A DNA stretch of 64,000 bases, taken from NCBI GenBank assembly GCA_963833115.1, contig CAWHWS010000002.1:992001-1056000 (forward strand). Direction: 5' to 3'. The translations under genes and the position numbers were made by a program. Of this stretch, positions 28,945 to 39,011 are shown in pieces. Every line of letters begins with the position of its first letter. The first letter of the stretch is position 1. This stretch comes from Hasllibacter sp963833115. Lineage in GTDB: Bacteria; Pseudomonadota; Alphaproteobacteria; Rhodobacterales; Rhodobacteraceae. The notes beneath the pieces are model-generated. The model did not search any database. It was not told the DNA's origin and worked only from the letters and a program-made list of their open reading frames with translations.

Positions 28945-29688
28945 CTAGAGCGACCACCCCGAATGGAGCGCGGCGATGCCCTGGGTCAGGTTGCGGTAGC
29001 GCACCTGCCCGAAGCCGGCCTCTCGGATCATCGCCGCGAACGCCTCCTGGTCCGGGAAGTTGCGGATGCTCTCGACGAGGTACTGGTAGCTGTCCCGGTC
29101 GCCCGCGATCGCCTGGCCCATGCGGGGGATGACGTTGAACGAATAGAGGTCGTAGGCGCGCTGCAGCATCGGGTTCGGGAGCTGGCTGAACTCGAGCACC
29201 ATGAGCCGCCCGCCCGGGCGCAGGACGCGGTAGGCCTCGCGCAGCGCGTCGGGGATGCGCGTGACGTTCCGGATGCCGAAGCTGATCGTGTAGCGGTCGA
29301 AGCTGGCATCCTCGAAGGGCAGGGCCATCGCGTCGCCCGCGATCCATTCCAGCCGATCCTCCAGGGAGGCCGCCTCCGCCCGCCGCCGCCCCTCGGCGAG
29401 CATCGGCTCGGTCAGGTCGAGGACCACCGCCTCGGCGCCCGGCGCGCGGCGCAGGAAGCGGAACGCGATGTCCCCGGTGCCGCCGGCCACGTCGAGGAGG
29501 CGCTGCCCGTCCCGGGGGGCCAGCCAGTCCATCGCCGCGTCCTTCCACAGGCGGTGCACGCCGCCCGACATCACGTCGTTCATCACGTCGTAGCGCGAGG
29601 CCACCGAGGAGAAGACGCCGTGCACCAGCCCGGCCTTCTCGTCCTCGCCCACAGTGCGGGCGCCGAAATGCGTGGTCTTGTCGGTCAT
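28945..29688 (-). CDS. ubiE: bifunctional demethylmenaquinone / 2-methoxy-6-polyprenyl-1,4-benzoquinol methyltransferase
   Basis: A 247-residue SAM-dependent C-methyltransferase of ubiquinone (and menaquinone) synthesis. Visible motifs are the N-terminal FGARTVGEDEKAGLVHGVFSS (split family motif), LLDVAGGTGDIAF (SAM motif I), WIAGDAMALPF (motif II) and the UbiE signature regions FGIRNVTRIPDAL and NVIPRMGQAIAGD. It is the first gene of the ubiE-ubiB pair and is divergent from mutM. A TATAAG on the minus strand at 29737-29742 is a candidate -10 box, but the -35 is poor. Confidence 0.95.
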   Translation of the reverse strand: MTDKTTHFGARTVGEDEKAGLVHGVFSSVASRYDVMNDVMSGGVHRLWKDAAMDWLAPRDGQRLLDVAGGTGDIAFRFLRRAPGAEAVVLDLTEPMLAEGRRRAEAASLEDRLEWIAGDAMALPFEDASFDRYTISFGIRNVTRIPDALREAYRVLRPGGRLMVLEFSQLPNPMLQRAYDLYSFNVIPRMGQAIAGDRDSYQYLVESIRNFPDQEAFAAMIREAGFGQVRYRNLTQGIAALHSGWSL

Positions 29689-29769
29689 GGCTCGCCTATT
29701 CGCGGAGGGCTTGCCGCCGGCCTGGCGGACCCCCTTCTTATAGGTCCCGCCGAGGAGACGGAAAGCGCG

Positions 29770-30621
29770 ATGCCCGAGCTGCCAGAGGTCGAGACGGTGC
29801 GCGCGGGGCTCGTGCCGGCGATGGTGGGCCGCGCGATCGAGCGCGCGGAGGTCCGGCGCGAGGGGCTGCGCCGACCCTTCCCGGAGCGCATGGTGGAGCG
29901 GCTCGAGGGCGCGCGCGTGCTCGGGCTGCGCCGGCGATCGAAATACATCCTGGCCGACCTCTCCACCGGCGAGACGCTGCTGATCCACCTGGGGATGAGC
30001 GGGCGGATGACCGTGTCCGGCGCGGGGCTGGCGCGCTTCGTTCACGATCACCCGCCGCGGCAGGCGCACGACCATGTCGTGATCGAGATGGAGGGCGGCG
30101 CGCGCGTCACCTTCAACGACGCCCGCCGATTCGGTTCGATGGACCTGACGGCGACCTGCGAGGCCGGCGCGCATCCCCTCCTGGCCGGGCTCGGGCCCGA
30201 GCCGCTGGAGGACGCGTTCGACGGCGCGCGCCTCGCCGGGGCCTTCACCGGACGGCGCACGCCGGTGAAGGCCGCCCTCCTCGACCAGCGGATCGTGGCG
30301 GGGCTCGGCAACATCTACGTCTGCGAGGCGCTCCACCGGGCGGGGATCTCGCCGCGACGGCGGGCTGGGCGCATCGCGCGCGCCCGAATCGACCGCTTGG
30401 TGCCGATCATCAAGGACGTCCTGACCGAGGCGATCGCGGCCGGCGGCTCGTCCCTCCGCGACCACCGGCGGGCGGACGGGGCGATGGGCTACTTCCAGCA
30501 CGGCTTCTCCGCCTACGGCCGCGAGGGCCTGCCCTGCGGCATGCCGGGCTGCGGCGGCACGATCGCGCGCATCGTGCAGTCGGGGCGCTCCACCTTCCAC
30601 TGCCCGGCCTGCCAGAGATGA
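29770..30621 (+). CDS. mutM: formamidopyrimidine-DNA glycosylase
   Basis: A 283-residue base-excision glycosylase/AP-lyase that removes 8-oxoguanine. The N-terminus MPELPEVETVRAGL gives the catalytic Pro2 (after Met removal) and Glu3. FNDARRFGSM, GLGNIYVCEALHRAGI and the H2TH region follow. The C-terminal zinc finger has four cysteines (CGMPGC near residue 260 and CPAC at the end). Length and residues are all normal. It is divergent from ubiE-ubiB in the standard Rhodobacterales order. Confidence 0.96.
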   Translation: MPELPEVETVRAGLVPAMVGRAIERAEVRREGLRRPFPERMVERLEGARVLGLRRRSKYILADLSTGETLLIHLGMSGRMTVSGAGLARFVHDHPPRQAHDHVVIEMEGGARVTFNDARRFGSMDLTATCEAGAHPLLAGLGPEPLEDAFDGARLAGAFTGRRTPVKAALLDQRIVAGLGNIYVCEALHRAGISPRRRAGRIARARIDRLVPIIKDVLTEAIAAGGSSLRDHRRADGAMGYFQHGFSAYGREGLPCGMPGCGGTIARIVQSGRSTFHCPACQR

Positions 30622-30696
30622 CTTGAACCCACCCGCACAGGCGCTAACCCTCCGCACCTGCGCGCATGGGGGCGCGCGCCCCGGGAGTGCGTCCAC

Positions 30697-31473
30697 ATGG
30701 CCTTCGAGACCATCGCGGTCGATATCGACGACCACATCATGACCATCCGCCTCGACCGGCCCGACGCGCTCAACGCGCTCAGCCCGCAGGTCATGGAGGA
30801 GCTCGCCCAGGCGCTGGGCAGCGCGGGCCGCGACGCCAAGGTGCGCTGCATCATCGTCACCGGCTCCGAGAAGGCGTTCGCGGCCGGGGCCGACATCAAG
30901 GAGATGGCGAGCCGCGGCTTCGCCGAGATGTTCGCCGGCGGGCCGTTCGAGGCCGGACCGGCCGCCTTCGCGCGCTGCCGCAAGCCCGTGATCGCCGCCG
31001 TCTCGGGCTACGCGCTCGGCGGGGGATGCGAGCTGATGATGCTGTGCGACTTCGCCATCGCCGCCGACACCGCCAAGTTCGGCATGCCGGAGGTGAACCT
31101 CGGCGTGATGCCCGGCATCGGCGGCACCCAGCGCCTGACGCGCCTGGTGGGCCGCGCCAAGGCGATGGAGATGCAGCTCACGGGCCGCTTCATGAGCGCC
31201 GAGGAGGCCGAGCGCGCCGGCCTCGTCTCCCGCGTGGTGCCGGCCAAGAAGCTGATGGAGGAGGCGCGCGCCGCGGCCGCCAAGATCACCGAGAAGTCGA
31301 TGCTCGCGGTCATGGCCATCAAGGAGGCCGTCAACGCCGCCGACGAGATGCCCCTGACCCCCGGCATCCTCTTCGAGCAGCGCCTCTTCGACGGCCTCTT
31401 CGCCACCGAGGACCAGGCCGAGGGCATGGCCGCCTTCCTCGAGAAGCGCGAGCCCCAGTTCCGCGACAGGTAA
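30697..31473 (+). CDS. enoyl-CoA hydratase
   Basis: A 258-residue crotonase-fold hydratase for beta-oxidation of acyl-CoAs. The oxyanion-hole and CoA-binding segments AFAAGADIKEM and GYALGGGCELMM are present, with the two catalytic glutamates at about E112 and E132 (MPEVNLGVMPGIGG). This is the short single-domain form, close to FadB1x/EchA8-type enzymes, and is commonly found between mutM and rpsT in this group. A GGAGTGCGTCC stretch precedes the ATG. A hairpin-forming ACCGCC/GGGCGGT follows the stop. Confidence 0.92.
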   Translation: MAFETIAVDIDDHIMTIRLDRPDALNALSPQVMEELAQALGSAGRDAKVRCIIVTGSEKAFAAGADIKEMASRGFAEMFAGGPFEAGPAAFARCRKPVIAAVSGYALGGGCELMMLCDFAIAADTAKFGMPEVNLGVMPGIGGTQRLTRLVGRAKAMEMQLTGRFMSAEEAERAGLVSRVVPAKKLMEEARAAAAKITEKSMLAVMAIKEAVNAADEMPLTPGILFEQRLFDGLFATEDQAEGMAAFLEKREPQFRDR

Positions 31474-31507
31474 CCGCCTGCGGGGCGGTGGCCGGGCGCG
31501 TCCGATG

Positions 31508-31536
31508 TTGACGGCCCCCCGCGCACCGACTACGCG
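31508..31536 (+). promoter_or_regulatory. probable rpsT promoter
   Basis: TTGACG at 31508-31513 is followed after 17 bases by TACGCG at 31531-31536. The -35 is a five-of-six match. The -10 is weak but typical of GC-rich alphaproteobacteria. Transcription near 31543 would leave a leader of about 127 bases before rpsT. Confidence 0.5.
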
Positions 31537-31669
31537 GCGCCGATCATGCGCGTGAGGCCCGCCAGGCCGGATCGGACGCGGCCTCGGCCGGTCCTGGAAC
31601 GGCTCCGAGCCGCGCGACCGCCCGTTCCACGGCCCCGAGGGGCCCCGCCGATCCGAAGGACAGACCCCC

Positions 31670-31933
31670 ATGGCCAACACCCCGCAGTCCAAGAAGCGCG
31701 CCCGTCAGAACGAGGCCCGCTTCGCCGTCAACAAGGCCCGCCGCTCGCGCATCCGCACCTACCTGCGCAAGGTCGAGGAGGCGATCGCCTCGGGCGACAA
31801 GGCCGCGGCGGAGGCCGCCCTGCGCGCCGCCCAGCCCGAGATCATGCGCGGCGTGACCAAGGGCGTGCTGCACAAGAACACCGCCTCGCGGAAGGTCTCG
31901 CGCCTCTCGGGCCGGGTGAACGCCATCGCCTGA
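31670..31933 (+). CDS. rpsT: 30S ribosomal protein S20
   Basis: An 87-residue basic protein matching S20: MANTPQSKKRARQNE at the start, ARRSRIRTYLRKVEEAI in the first helix and GVLHKNTASRKVSRLSGRVNAI at the end. It binds 16S rRNA early in 30S assembly. AAGGA nine bases before the ATG at 31670 supports the start. It stands alone between a TTGACG promoter and a strong terminator, and precedes dnaA as in most alphaproteobacteria. Confidence 0.97.
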   Translation: MANTPQSKKRARQNEARFAVNKARRSRIRTYLRKVEEAIASGDKAAAEAALRAAQPEIMRGVTKGVLHKNTASRKVSRLSGRVNAIA

Positions 31934-31956
31934 TGCCGCGCGCGGCGAGGTGTCGG

Positions 31957-31981
31957 AGGGGCGTCCTTCGGGGCGCCCTTT
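31957..31981 (+). terminator. rho-independent terminator of rpsT
   Basis: A 10-bp stem (31957-31966 with 31971-31980, including two G-U pairs) closes a UUCG tetraloop at 31967-31970. The 3' arm ends in a short run of T. It begins 23 bases after the rpsT stop. Confidence 0.85.
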
Positions 31982-32130
31982 GCATGTCCGGCAAGGGCCC
32001 GCCGGGGCGCCGTGACATTAATCGCGCGGGATTTCAGCGGGTCGTCCGATTCCGGGTGGGCGCGCCCGGAGTCAACCGAAGAGATCCGTTGCGACTCGCG
32101 GATCCGGGCCGCTAGTTTAATTCATCGCAC
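31982..32130. other. dnaA upstream regulatory region with clustered GANTC sites
   Basis: This stretch between the rpsT terminator and the dnaA leader has no gene. It holds three GANTC sites in 50 bases: GATTC at 32048, GAGTC at 32069 and GACTC at 32093. The last overlaps the putative -35 box. GANTC is the CcrM methylation site of alphaproteobacteria and is known to tune the Caulobacter dnaA promoter. No DnaA box (TTATCCACA or a one-mismatch form) was seen, so I do not call an origin. Confidence 0.55.
32089..32118 (+). promoter_or_regulatory. probable dnaA promoter
   Basis: TTGCGA at 32089-32094 is followed after 18 bases by TAGTTT at 32113-32118, inside the only AT-rich patch of the region (TAGTTTAATTCAT). 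A start near 32125 would place AAGGAGG (32131-32137) almost at the 5' end of the transcript. Confidence 0.5.
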
Positions 32131-32141
32131 AAGGAGGTCCG

Positions 32142-32534
32142 GTGGATCGACCGGCGCGGCGGGGGCTCCACGGGGCCCGTTCCGATCCGGCACACGGAGC
32201 GCCCCCCGGGGCTCTTCGACATGCGGCGCCCCGCCAGGGACCGCGCCGCCGATCCGGGCAAGCCACCCATCTCGGGCGCACGTCCCGCGCCGCCCCGTCC
32301 GGGCGGATGCGAAGGCCGTTCCCGAGGCCCTGCCGACGACCGGGCTGCCATCCGGGCGTCGGCGCGTCGGGCCACGTTGGGCATGAGACCGGCCGATCGG
32401 GCCGGCGGGGACCTTCGAGGCGGCCGGGCGGCCGGCGCGGACCGACGAGCGCGGTGCCGCGGCGGCGCGACATTTGGGGAACGGGCGCGCGGGGACCGGC
32501 CGCGCCCACGATGACGAGGTACGAGCGGGAATGA
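32142..32534 (+). CDS. possible 130-residue leader ORF overlapping dnaA
   Basis: A GTG-initiated frame preceded by a perfect AAGGAGG four bases upstream, directly downstream of the putative dnaA promoter. Its TGA overlaps the dnaA ATG in an ATGA, the coupling used throughout this genome. The product would be very rich in Arg, Pro and Gly with no recognisable domain, as expected either for a regulatory leader peptide or for chance translation of GC-rich DNA. Against it: the frame encodes no conserved motif and biased residues. For it: the ribosome site is stronger than the one of dnaA itself. I treat it as a candidate translational-coupling leader. Confidence 0.35.
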   Translation: MDRPARRGLHGARSDPAHGAPPGALRHAAPRQGPRRRSGQATHLGRTSRAAPSGRMRRPFPRPCRRPGCHPGVGASGHVGHETGRSGRRGPSRRPGGRRGPTSAVPRRRDIWGTGARGPAAPTMTRYERE

Positions 32535-33880
32535 CCGAACTCGACTGGGAGGCGGTGCGCGACGCGCTCCGCGGCGCCATGGGGCAGGCGAACTACGCCC
32601 ATTTCATACAGCCCCTGCGTTTCGCGGGGCATGACGGGGAGGTCGCGCGCTTCCTCGCCCCGAGCCGGTTCCAGTCCGACTGGCTGGCCAACAACTACGC
32701 CGCGCCGATCCTGCGGGCGATCGAGGCGGCCGGGCACGAGGTGCGCCGCGTCGCCTTCAGCGTCGACACGGGCGCGCCCGCCGCGGCGCCCGCCGATGCG
32801 CCCGCCGCCGCCGCGCCCCTGCCCGCGTCGGGCACGGCCGACCTGCCGGGCGCGCCGCTCGATCCGCGCTTCACCTTCGACAGCTTCGTCACCGGCCGGC
32901 CCAACGAGCTCGCCGTCGCCGCGGCCCGCCGCGTCGCCGATACCGGGGAGGCGGGGTTCAACCCGCTCTTCCTCTACGGGGGCGTCGGGCTGGGGAAGAC
33001 GCACCTGATGCACGCCATCGCCTGGGCGGTGCGGGATCGAGATCCCTCCGCGACGGTGCTCTACCTGTCCGCGGAGCGCTTCATGTTCCACTTCGTCGCC
33101 GCGCTCCGCGAGCGCAAGATGATGGACTTCAAGGAGGCGTTCCGCTCCGTCGACCTCCTGATGGTCGACGACGTGCAGTTCATCGCCGGCAAGAACTCCA
33201 CCCAGGAGGAGTTCTTCCACACGTTCAACGCGCTCGTCGACCAGGGCAAGCAGATCGTCATCAGCGCCGACCGCTCCCCCGGAGAGATCCGCGACCTCGA
33301 GGACCGCATCGCCAGCCGGCTCCAGTCCGGCCTCGTCGTCGACATCCACCCGACCGACTACGAGCTGCGCCTCTCGGTCCTGCAGGCCAAGGCCGCCCCC
33401 CGCTGCGCCGAGGCTGGGGTGGAGATCGCGCCCGGCGTCCTGGAGTACCTCGCCCACCGCATCAGCACCAACGTCCGCGTGCTGGAGGGCTCGCTCAACC
33501 GCCTCTTCGCGCATCAGGGGCTCGTCGGCGGGCCCATCGACCTCGACATCGTGCAGCGCAGCCTGGGCGACATCCTGCGCGCCTCGGACCGCAAGGTCTC
33601 CCTCGCCGAGATCCAGCGCAAGGTCGCGGACCACTACAACATCCGCCTCTCCGAGCTGATCGGCCCGCGCCGCACCCGCAACATCGCGCGGCCCCGCCAA
33701 GTGGCGATGTACCTCGCCAAGACCCTGACGCAGCGCTCCCTGCCAGAGATCGGGCGCGACTTCGGCGGGCGCGACCACACCACCATCCTGCACGGCGTCC
33801 GGCGGATCGAGGAGCTGCAGACGATCGACGCGACCATCGCCGAGGACGTCGAGCAGCTCCGCCGCATCCTCGAAGCCTAG
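32531..33880 (+). CDS. dnaA: chromosomal replication initiator protein DnaA
   Basis: The initiator AAA+ ATPase that opens the origin. The 449-residue protein has domain I (about 1-75), a short Ala/Pro linker (about 78-105), the AAA+ core with Walker A GGVGLGKTHLMHA near residues 150-162, Walker B LLMVDDVQFIAGK, the sensor/box VII region, and domain IV with the DnaA-box recognition motif GRDHTTILHGVRRIEEL. It is slightly shorter than E. coli DnaA (467), mainly in the linker. The ATG at 32531 overlaps the end of a possible leader ORF. The upstream in-frame start at 32474 would add a non-conserved extension. Confidence 0.97.
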   Translation: MTELDWEAVRDALRGAMGQANYAHFIQPLRFAGHDGEVARFLAPSRFQSDWLANNYAAPILRAIEAAGHEVRRVAFSVDTGAPAAAPADAPAAAAPLPASGTADLPGAPLDPRFTFDSFVTGRPNELAVAAARRVADTGEAGFNPLFLYGGVGLGKTHLMHAIAWAVRDRDPSATVLYLSAERFMFHFVAALRERKMMDFKEAFRSVDLLMVDDVQFIAGKNSTQEEFFHTFNALVDQGKQIVISADRSPGEIRDLEDRIASRLQSGLVVDIHPTDYELRLSVLQAKAAPRCAEAGVEIAPGVLEYLAHRISTNVRVLEGSLNRLFAHQGLVGGPIDLDIVQRSLGDILRASDRKVSLAEIQRKVADHYNIRLSELIGPRRTRNIARPRQVAMYLAKTLTQRSLPEIGRDFGGRDHTTILHGVRRIEELQTIDATIAEDVEQLRRILEA

Positions 33881-33922
33881 GGCTTGCGGCCGGCGCGCCC
33901 CGGGCTCCGCCCCGAAGGGGCC

Positions 33923-33950
33923 TTGCGCGGGGCGGGGTAAACGGTAGCTT
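33923..33950 (+). promoter_or_regulatory. possible dnaN promoter
   Basis: TTGCGC at 33923-33928 and TAGCTT at 33945-33950 are separated by 16 bases in the 115-base dnaA-dnaN gap. The -10 lies 46 bases before the dnaN ATG. Both boxes are moderate matches, so dnaN may also be read from upstream. Confidence 0.35.
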
Positions 33951-33995
33951 CGCGGTCCCCGCCGGGCTGCCCCGGGGATCAGTTCGGAGACCGGG

Positions 33996-35114
33996 ATGAA
34001 GATCACCATCGAGCGCGCCGCCCTTCTCGCGGCGGTCGGCCACGCCAGCTCGGTCGTGGAGCGGCGCGGCACCATCCCCATCCTGTCCAACGTCCTGATC
34101 GAGGCCGGGGACGGCGGCGTCACCTTCCGCGCCACCGACCTCGACGTGGAGGTCGCGGACCGCGCCAAGGCCGCCGTCGACCGCCCCGGCGCCACCACGG
34201 TCAACGCCCTCACCCTCAACGAGATCGTGCGCAAGCTGCCCGACGGCGCCACCGTCGAGCTCGCCGAGGACCAGGCCGCCGGCCGCCTCACCGTCTCGGC
34301 CGGACGCTCGACCTTCTCGCTCGCGACCCTGCCGCGGCAGGATTTCCCCCAGGTCGCGAGCCCCGATTACCAGGCGGAGTTCGCGATCCCGGCGGCGCAG
34401 CTCAAGCGCCTGTTCGACAAGTCCGAGTTCGCCATCTCCACCGAGGAGACGCGCTACTACCTCAACGGCGTGTACCTGCACGTCGCGGAGACGGATGGGG
34501 GCCGCGTCCTGCGCGCCGTGGCCACCGACGGGCACCGCCTCGCGCGCGTGGACGCCGAGCTGCCGATGGGCGCCGAGGACATGCCCGGCGTCATCGTGCC
34601 GCGCAAGACGGTCAAGGAGGTGCGCCGCCTCCTGGCCGAGGACGACGAGACGATCGGCCTCTCGGTCTCTGATTCGAAGATTCGGTTCGCGGCCGGCGAG
34701 CTCACGCTCGTCTCCAAGGTGATCGACGGCACGTTCCCGGACTACACCCGGGTCATCCCGACCGGGAACGCCAAGCAGATGACAGTGGACGCGGGCGACT
34801 TCGCGCAGGCCGTGGACCGCGTCGCCACCGTCTCCTCCGAGCGCAGCCGCGCGGTGAAGATGACGATCGAGGACGACCGCCTGATCCTCTCGGTCAACGC
34901 GCCCGATTCGGGCACCGCCTCCGAGGAGATGACCGTCGGCTACGATGCCGAGCGCATCGAGATCGGCTTCAACGCCAAGTACCTGCGCGAGATCGCCCAG
35001 CAGGTCGACCGCGAGAACGCCGTGTTCCTCTTCAACTCGCCCGGCGATCCCGCCCTGATGCGGGAGGGCGCCGACGACAGCGCCGTCTACGTGGTCATGC
35101 CGATGCGCGTCTGA
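33996..35114 (+). CDS. dnaN: DNA polymerase III sliding clamp (beta subunit)
   Basis: The 372-residue beta clamp, which dimerises into a ring around DNA and tethers polymerases. Three repeats of the clamp fold are present. Recognisable segments are TIPILSNVLIEA, LKRLFDKSEFAIS with YYLNGVYLH, VATDGHRLARVDAEL, GTFPDYTRVIP and the C-terminal YVVMPMRV. The ATG at 33996 follows a GGAGACCGGG stretch. It is followed 22 bases later by recF, the conserved dnaA-dnaN-recF-gyrB order. Confidence 0.97.
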   Translation: MKITIERAALLAAVGHASSVVERRGTIPILSNVLIEAGDGGVTFRATDLDVEVADRAKAAVDRPGATTVNALTLNEIVRKLPDGATVELAEDQAAGRLTVSAGRSTFSLATLPRQDFPQVASPDYQAEFAIPAAQLKRLFDKSEFAISTEETRYYLNGVYLHVAETDGGRVLRAVATDGHRLARVDAELPMGAEDMPGVIVPRKTVKEVRRLLAEDDETIGLSVSDSKIRFAAGELTLVSKVIDGTFPDYTRVIPTGNAKQMTVDAGDFAQAVDRVATVSSERSRAVKMTIEDDRLILSVNAPDSGTASEEMTVGYDAERIEIGFNAKYLREIAQQVDRENAVFLFNSPGDPALMREGADDSAVYVVMPMRV

Positions 35115-35136
35115 GGCCCCTCGGGGCCCCGCGCCC

Positions 35137-36222
35137 GTGGCCGCGATCACCCGGCTGGAGCTCGTCCAGTTCCGCTCGCACGCCGCGCTCGCGCTCGACG
35201 TCGGGCCGGGCCCCGTGGCCCTGCACGGGCCCAACGGCGCGGGCAAGACCAACGTCCTGGAGGCCGTGAGCCTGCTGTCGCCCGGCCGCGGCATGCGCCG
35301 CGCCGCGGCCGAGGACCTGGCCCGCCGGGAGGCCGGCGTCGGCTGGCGGATCGGCGCGCGCCTGACCGCCGCCGGCGAGGCGCGCGAGGTCGACGCGCGC
35401 GCCGAGCCCGGCCGCGCCCGCGCCGTGCGCGTGGACGACAAGGCCGTGCCGCAGGTGGCGCTGGGGCGGCTGGCGCGCGTCCTCTGGCTCGTGCCCTCGA
35501 TGGACCGCCTCTGGACCGATGGGCCCGAGGGCCGGCGCCGCTTCCTCGACCGCATCGCGCTCAGCTTCGAGCCGAGCCACGCGGAGGCGGCCCTGACCTA
35601 TGAGAAGGCGATGCGCGAGCGCAACCGCCTGCTGCGCGACCAGGTCCGCGACGCCCACTGGTACGCCGCGCTGGAGCGGCAGATGGCCCTGTCCGGCGCC
35701 GCGATCCAGGACGAGCGCGCCCACGCGGTGGCCCGCCTCCTCGCCGCGCAGGCCGGCGCCGGGGACGCCTTCCCCCGCGCCGGCCTGGAGCTGGCGGGGG
35801 AGGGGCCGCGCGGGGCGGACGCCCTCGCCGCGGCCTTCCGGGAGGGCCGCCGGGACGACATGTACGCCGGGCGCACCCTCGCCGGCCCCCATCGCGCCGA
35901 CCTCGCGGCCAGCTTCGCCGCCAAGGGCGTGCCGGCCGCGCAGTCCTCCACCGGCGAGCAGAAGGCCCTGCTGATCGCGCTCCTCCTCGCCAACGCCCGC
36001 GCCCTGGCGCAGGACCACGGCGCGCCGCCCGTCCTCCTCCTCGACGAGGTCGCCGCCCATCTCGACGCCGCGCGCCGCCGCGCCCTCTACTCCGAGATCG
36101 CGGCCCTGGGCGCCCAGGCGTGGATGACGGGCACGGACGCGGCCCTCTTCGACGGGCTGGAGGGCGCCACCCGCCTCGCCGTCGCGGAGGGCCCGCGCGG
36201 CAGCGCCGTCGCCCCCGGGTGA
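35137..36222 (+). CDS. recF: DNA replication and repair protein RecF
   Basis: A 361-residue SMC-like ATPase that helps load RecA on gaps. It has Walker A GPNGAGKTNVLEAV near residue 32, the RecF segments SFEPSHAEAALTYEKAMRERNRLL and HRADL, the signature STGEQKALLIALLLANA and Walker B VLLLDEVAAHLD. The GTG start at 35137 gives the expected N-terminus AAITRLELVQFRSH. The length is normal. The spacing of 22 bases from dnaN suggests co-transcription. Confidence 0.96.
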   Translation: MAAITRLELVQFRSHAALALDVGPGPVALHGPNGAGKTNVLEAVSLLSPGRGMRRAAAEDLARREAGVGWRIGARLTAAGEAREVDARAEPGRARAVRVDDKAVPQVALGRLARVLWLVPSMDRLWTDGPEGRRRFLDRIALSFEPSHAEAALTYEKAMRERNRLLRDQVRDAHWYAALERQMALSGAAIQDERAHAVARLLAAQAGAGDAFPRAGLELAGEGPRGADALAAAFREGRRDDMYAGRTLAGPHRADLAASFAAKGVPAAQSSTGEQKALLIALLLANARALAQDHGAPPVLLLDEVAAHLDAARRRALYSEIAALGAQAWMTGTDAALFDGLEGATRLAVAEGPRGSAVAPG

Positions 36223-36259
36223 GCCGCGCCGACGCGGCACCGCATCTTGTGTCCGCGAC

Positions 36260-36288
36260 GTGACATCCCCCCGCGGGACCGCTATATT
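36260..36288 (+). promoter_or_regulatory. gyrB promoter
   Basis: GTGACA at 36260-36265 (five of six to TTGACA) is followed after 17 bases by TATATT at 36283-36288. Transcription near 36295 leaves a leader of about 20 bases that includes AGAAGGA at 36301-36307. This is one of the clearest promoters in the window and suggests gyrB is expressed independently of recF. Confidence 0.65.
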
Positions 36289-36315
36289 TCGCGCAACGCC
36301 AGAAGGATTTCCCCA

Positions 36316-38730
<2,415 letters not shown>

Positions 38731-38781
38731 TCCCGCGCGGCGCCCGGTCGGCGGCGCCTCGCCGTGGCCGGGCGTGCCCGG

Positions 38782-38811
38782 TTGACGCGAGGGGGCGCGC
38801 CGCGCTAGCGA
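38782..38811 (+). promoter_or_regulatory. promoter upstream of the 23-residue ORF and ABC exporter
   Basis: TTGACG at 38782-38787 and TAGCGA at 38806-38811 are 18 bases apart. The form TTGACG...CTAGCG resembles other promoters of this genome, for example that before rpsT. A start near 38818 would leave about 30 bases before the small ORF at 38848. Confidence 0.55.
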
Positions 38812-38847
38812 CGCCCCAGTCCTGAGTAGCCAGTCCGGAGGGCGTCC

Positions 38848-38919
38848 ATGATCGACATCGCACGCACCCTTCATGGCGACGGTCCCTATCGCATGCGCAT
38901 CCCGCGCATCGCCGCCTAG
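38848..38919 (+). CDS. putative 23-residue peptide upstream of an ABC exporter
   Basis: A very short frame with GGAGG six bases before its ATG, positioned just downstream of a good promoter. The peptide starts MIDIARTLHGDGPYR and ends in MRIPRIAA, net basic with no Cys. It ends 92 bases before the ABC exporter gene on the same strand. It could be a leader peptide that controls the exporter, an exported peptide, or a chance frame. I recognise no family. Confidence 0.35.
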   Translation: MIDIARTLHGDGPYRMRIPRIAA

Positions 38920-39011
38920 GCACCGCGCGCGCCGGCTCGCACGGGCCGAGTCACGGACATCTCAACAGGACGCGGCCCCGGCGCACCCAGCGCGCCCGCC
39001 GCGATGCATCC

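Noticed and set aside
27280..29766. Long plus-strand frames antisense to ubiB and ubiE
   Set aside because: They are open only because of high GC; the minus strand encodes conserved proteins across the same bases. Many similar antisense frames in the window were dropped for the same reason.
31475..31492. Terminator after the enoyl-CoA hydratase gene
   Set aside because: A short GC stem exists but no T-tract follows, and rpsT has its own promoter downstream.
31982..32530. Chromosomal origin oriC between rpsT and dnaA
   Set aside because: No DnaA boxes or AT-rich unwinding element were found; in many alphaproteobacteria the origin is elsewhere (near hemE).
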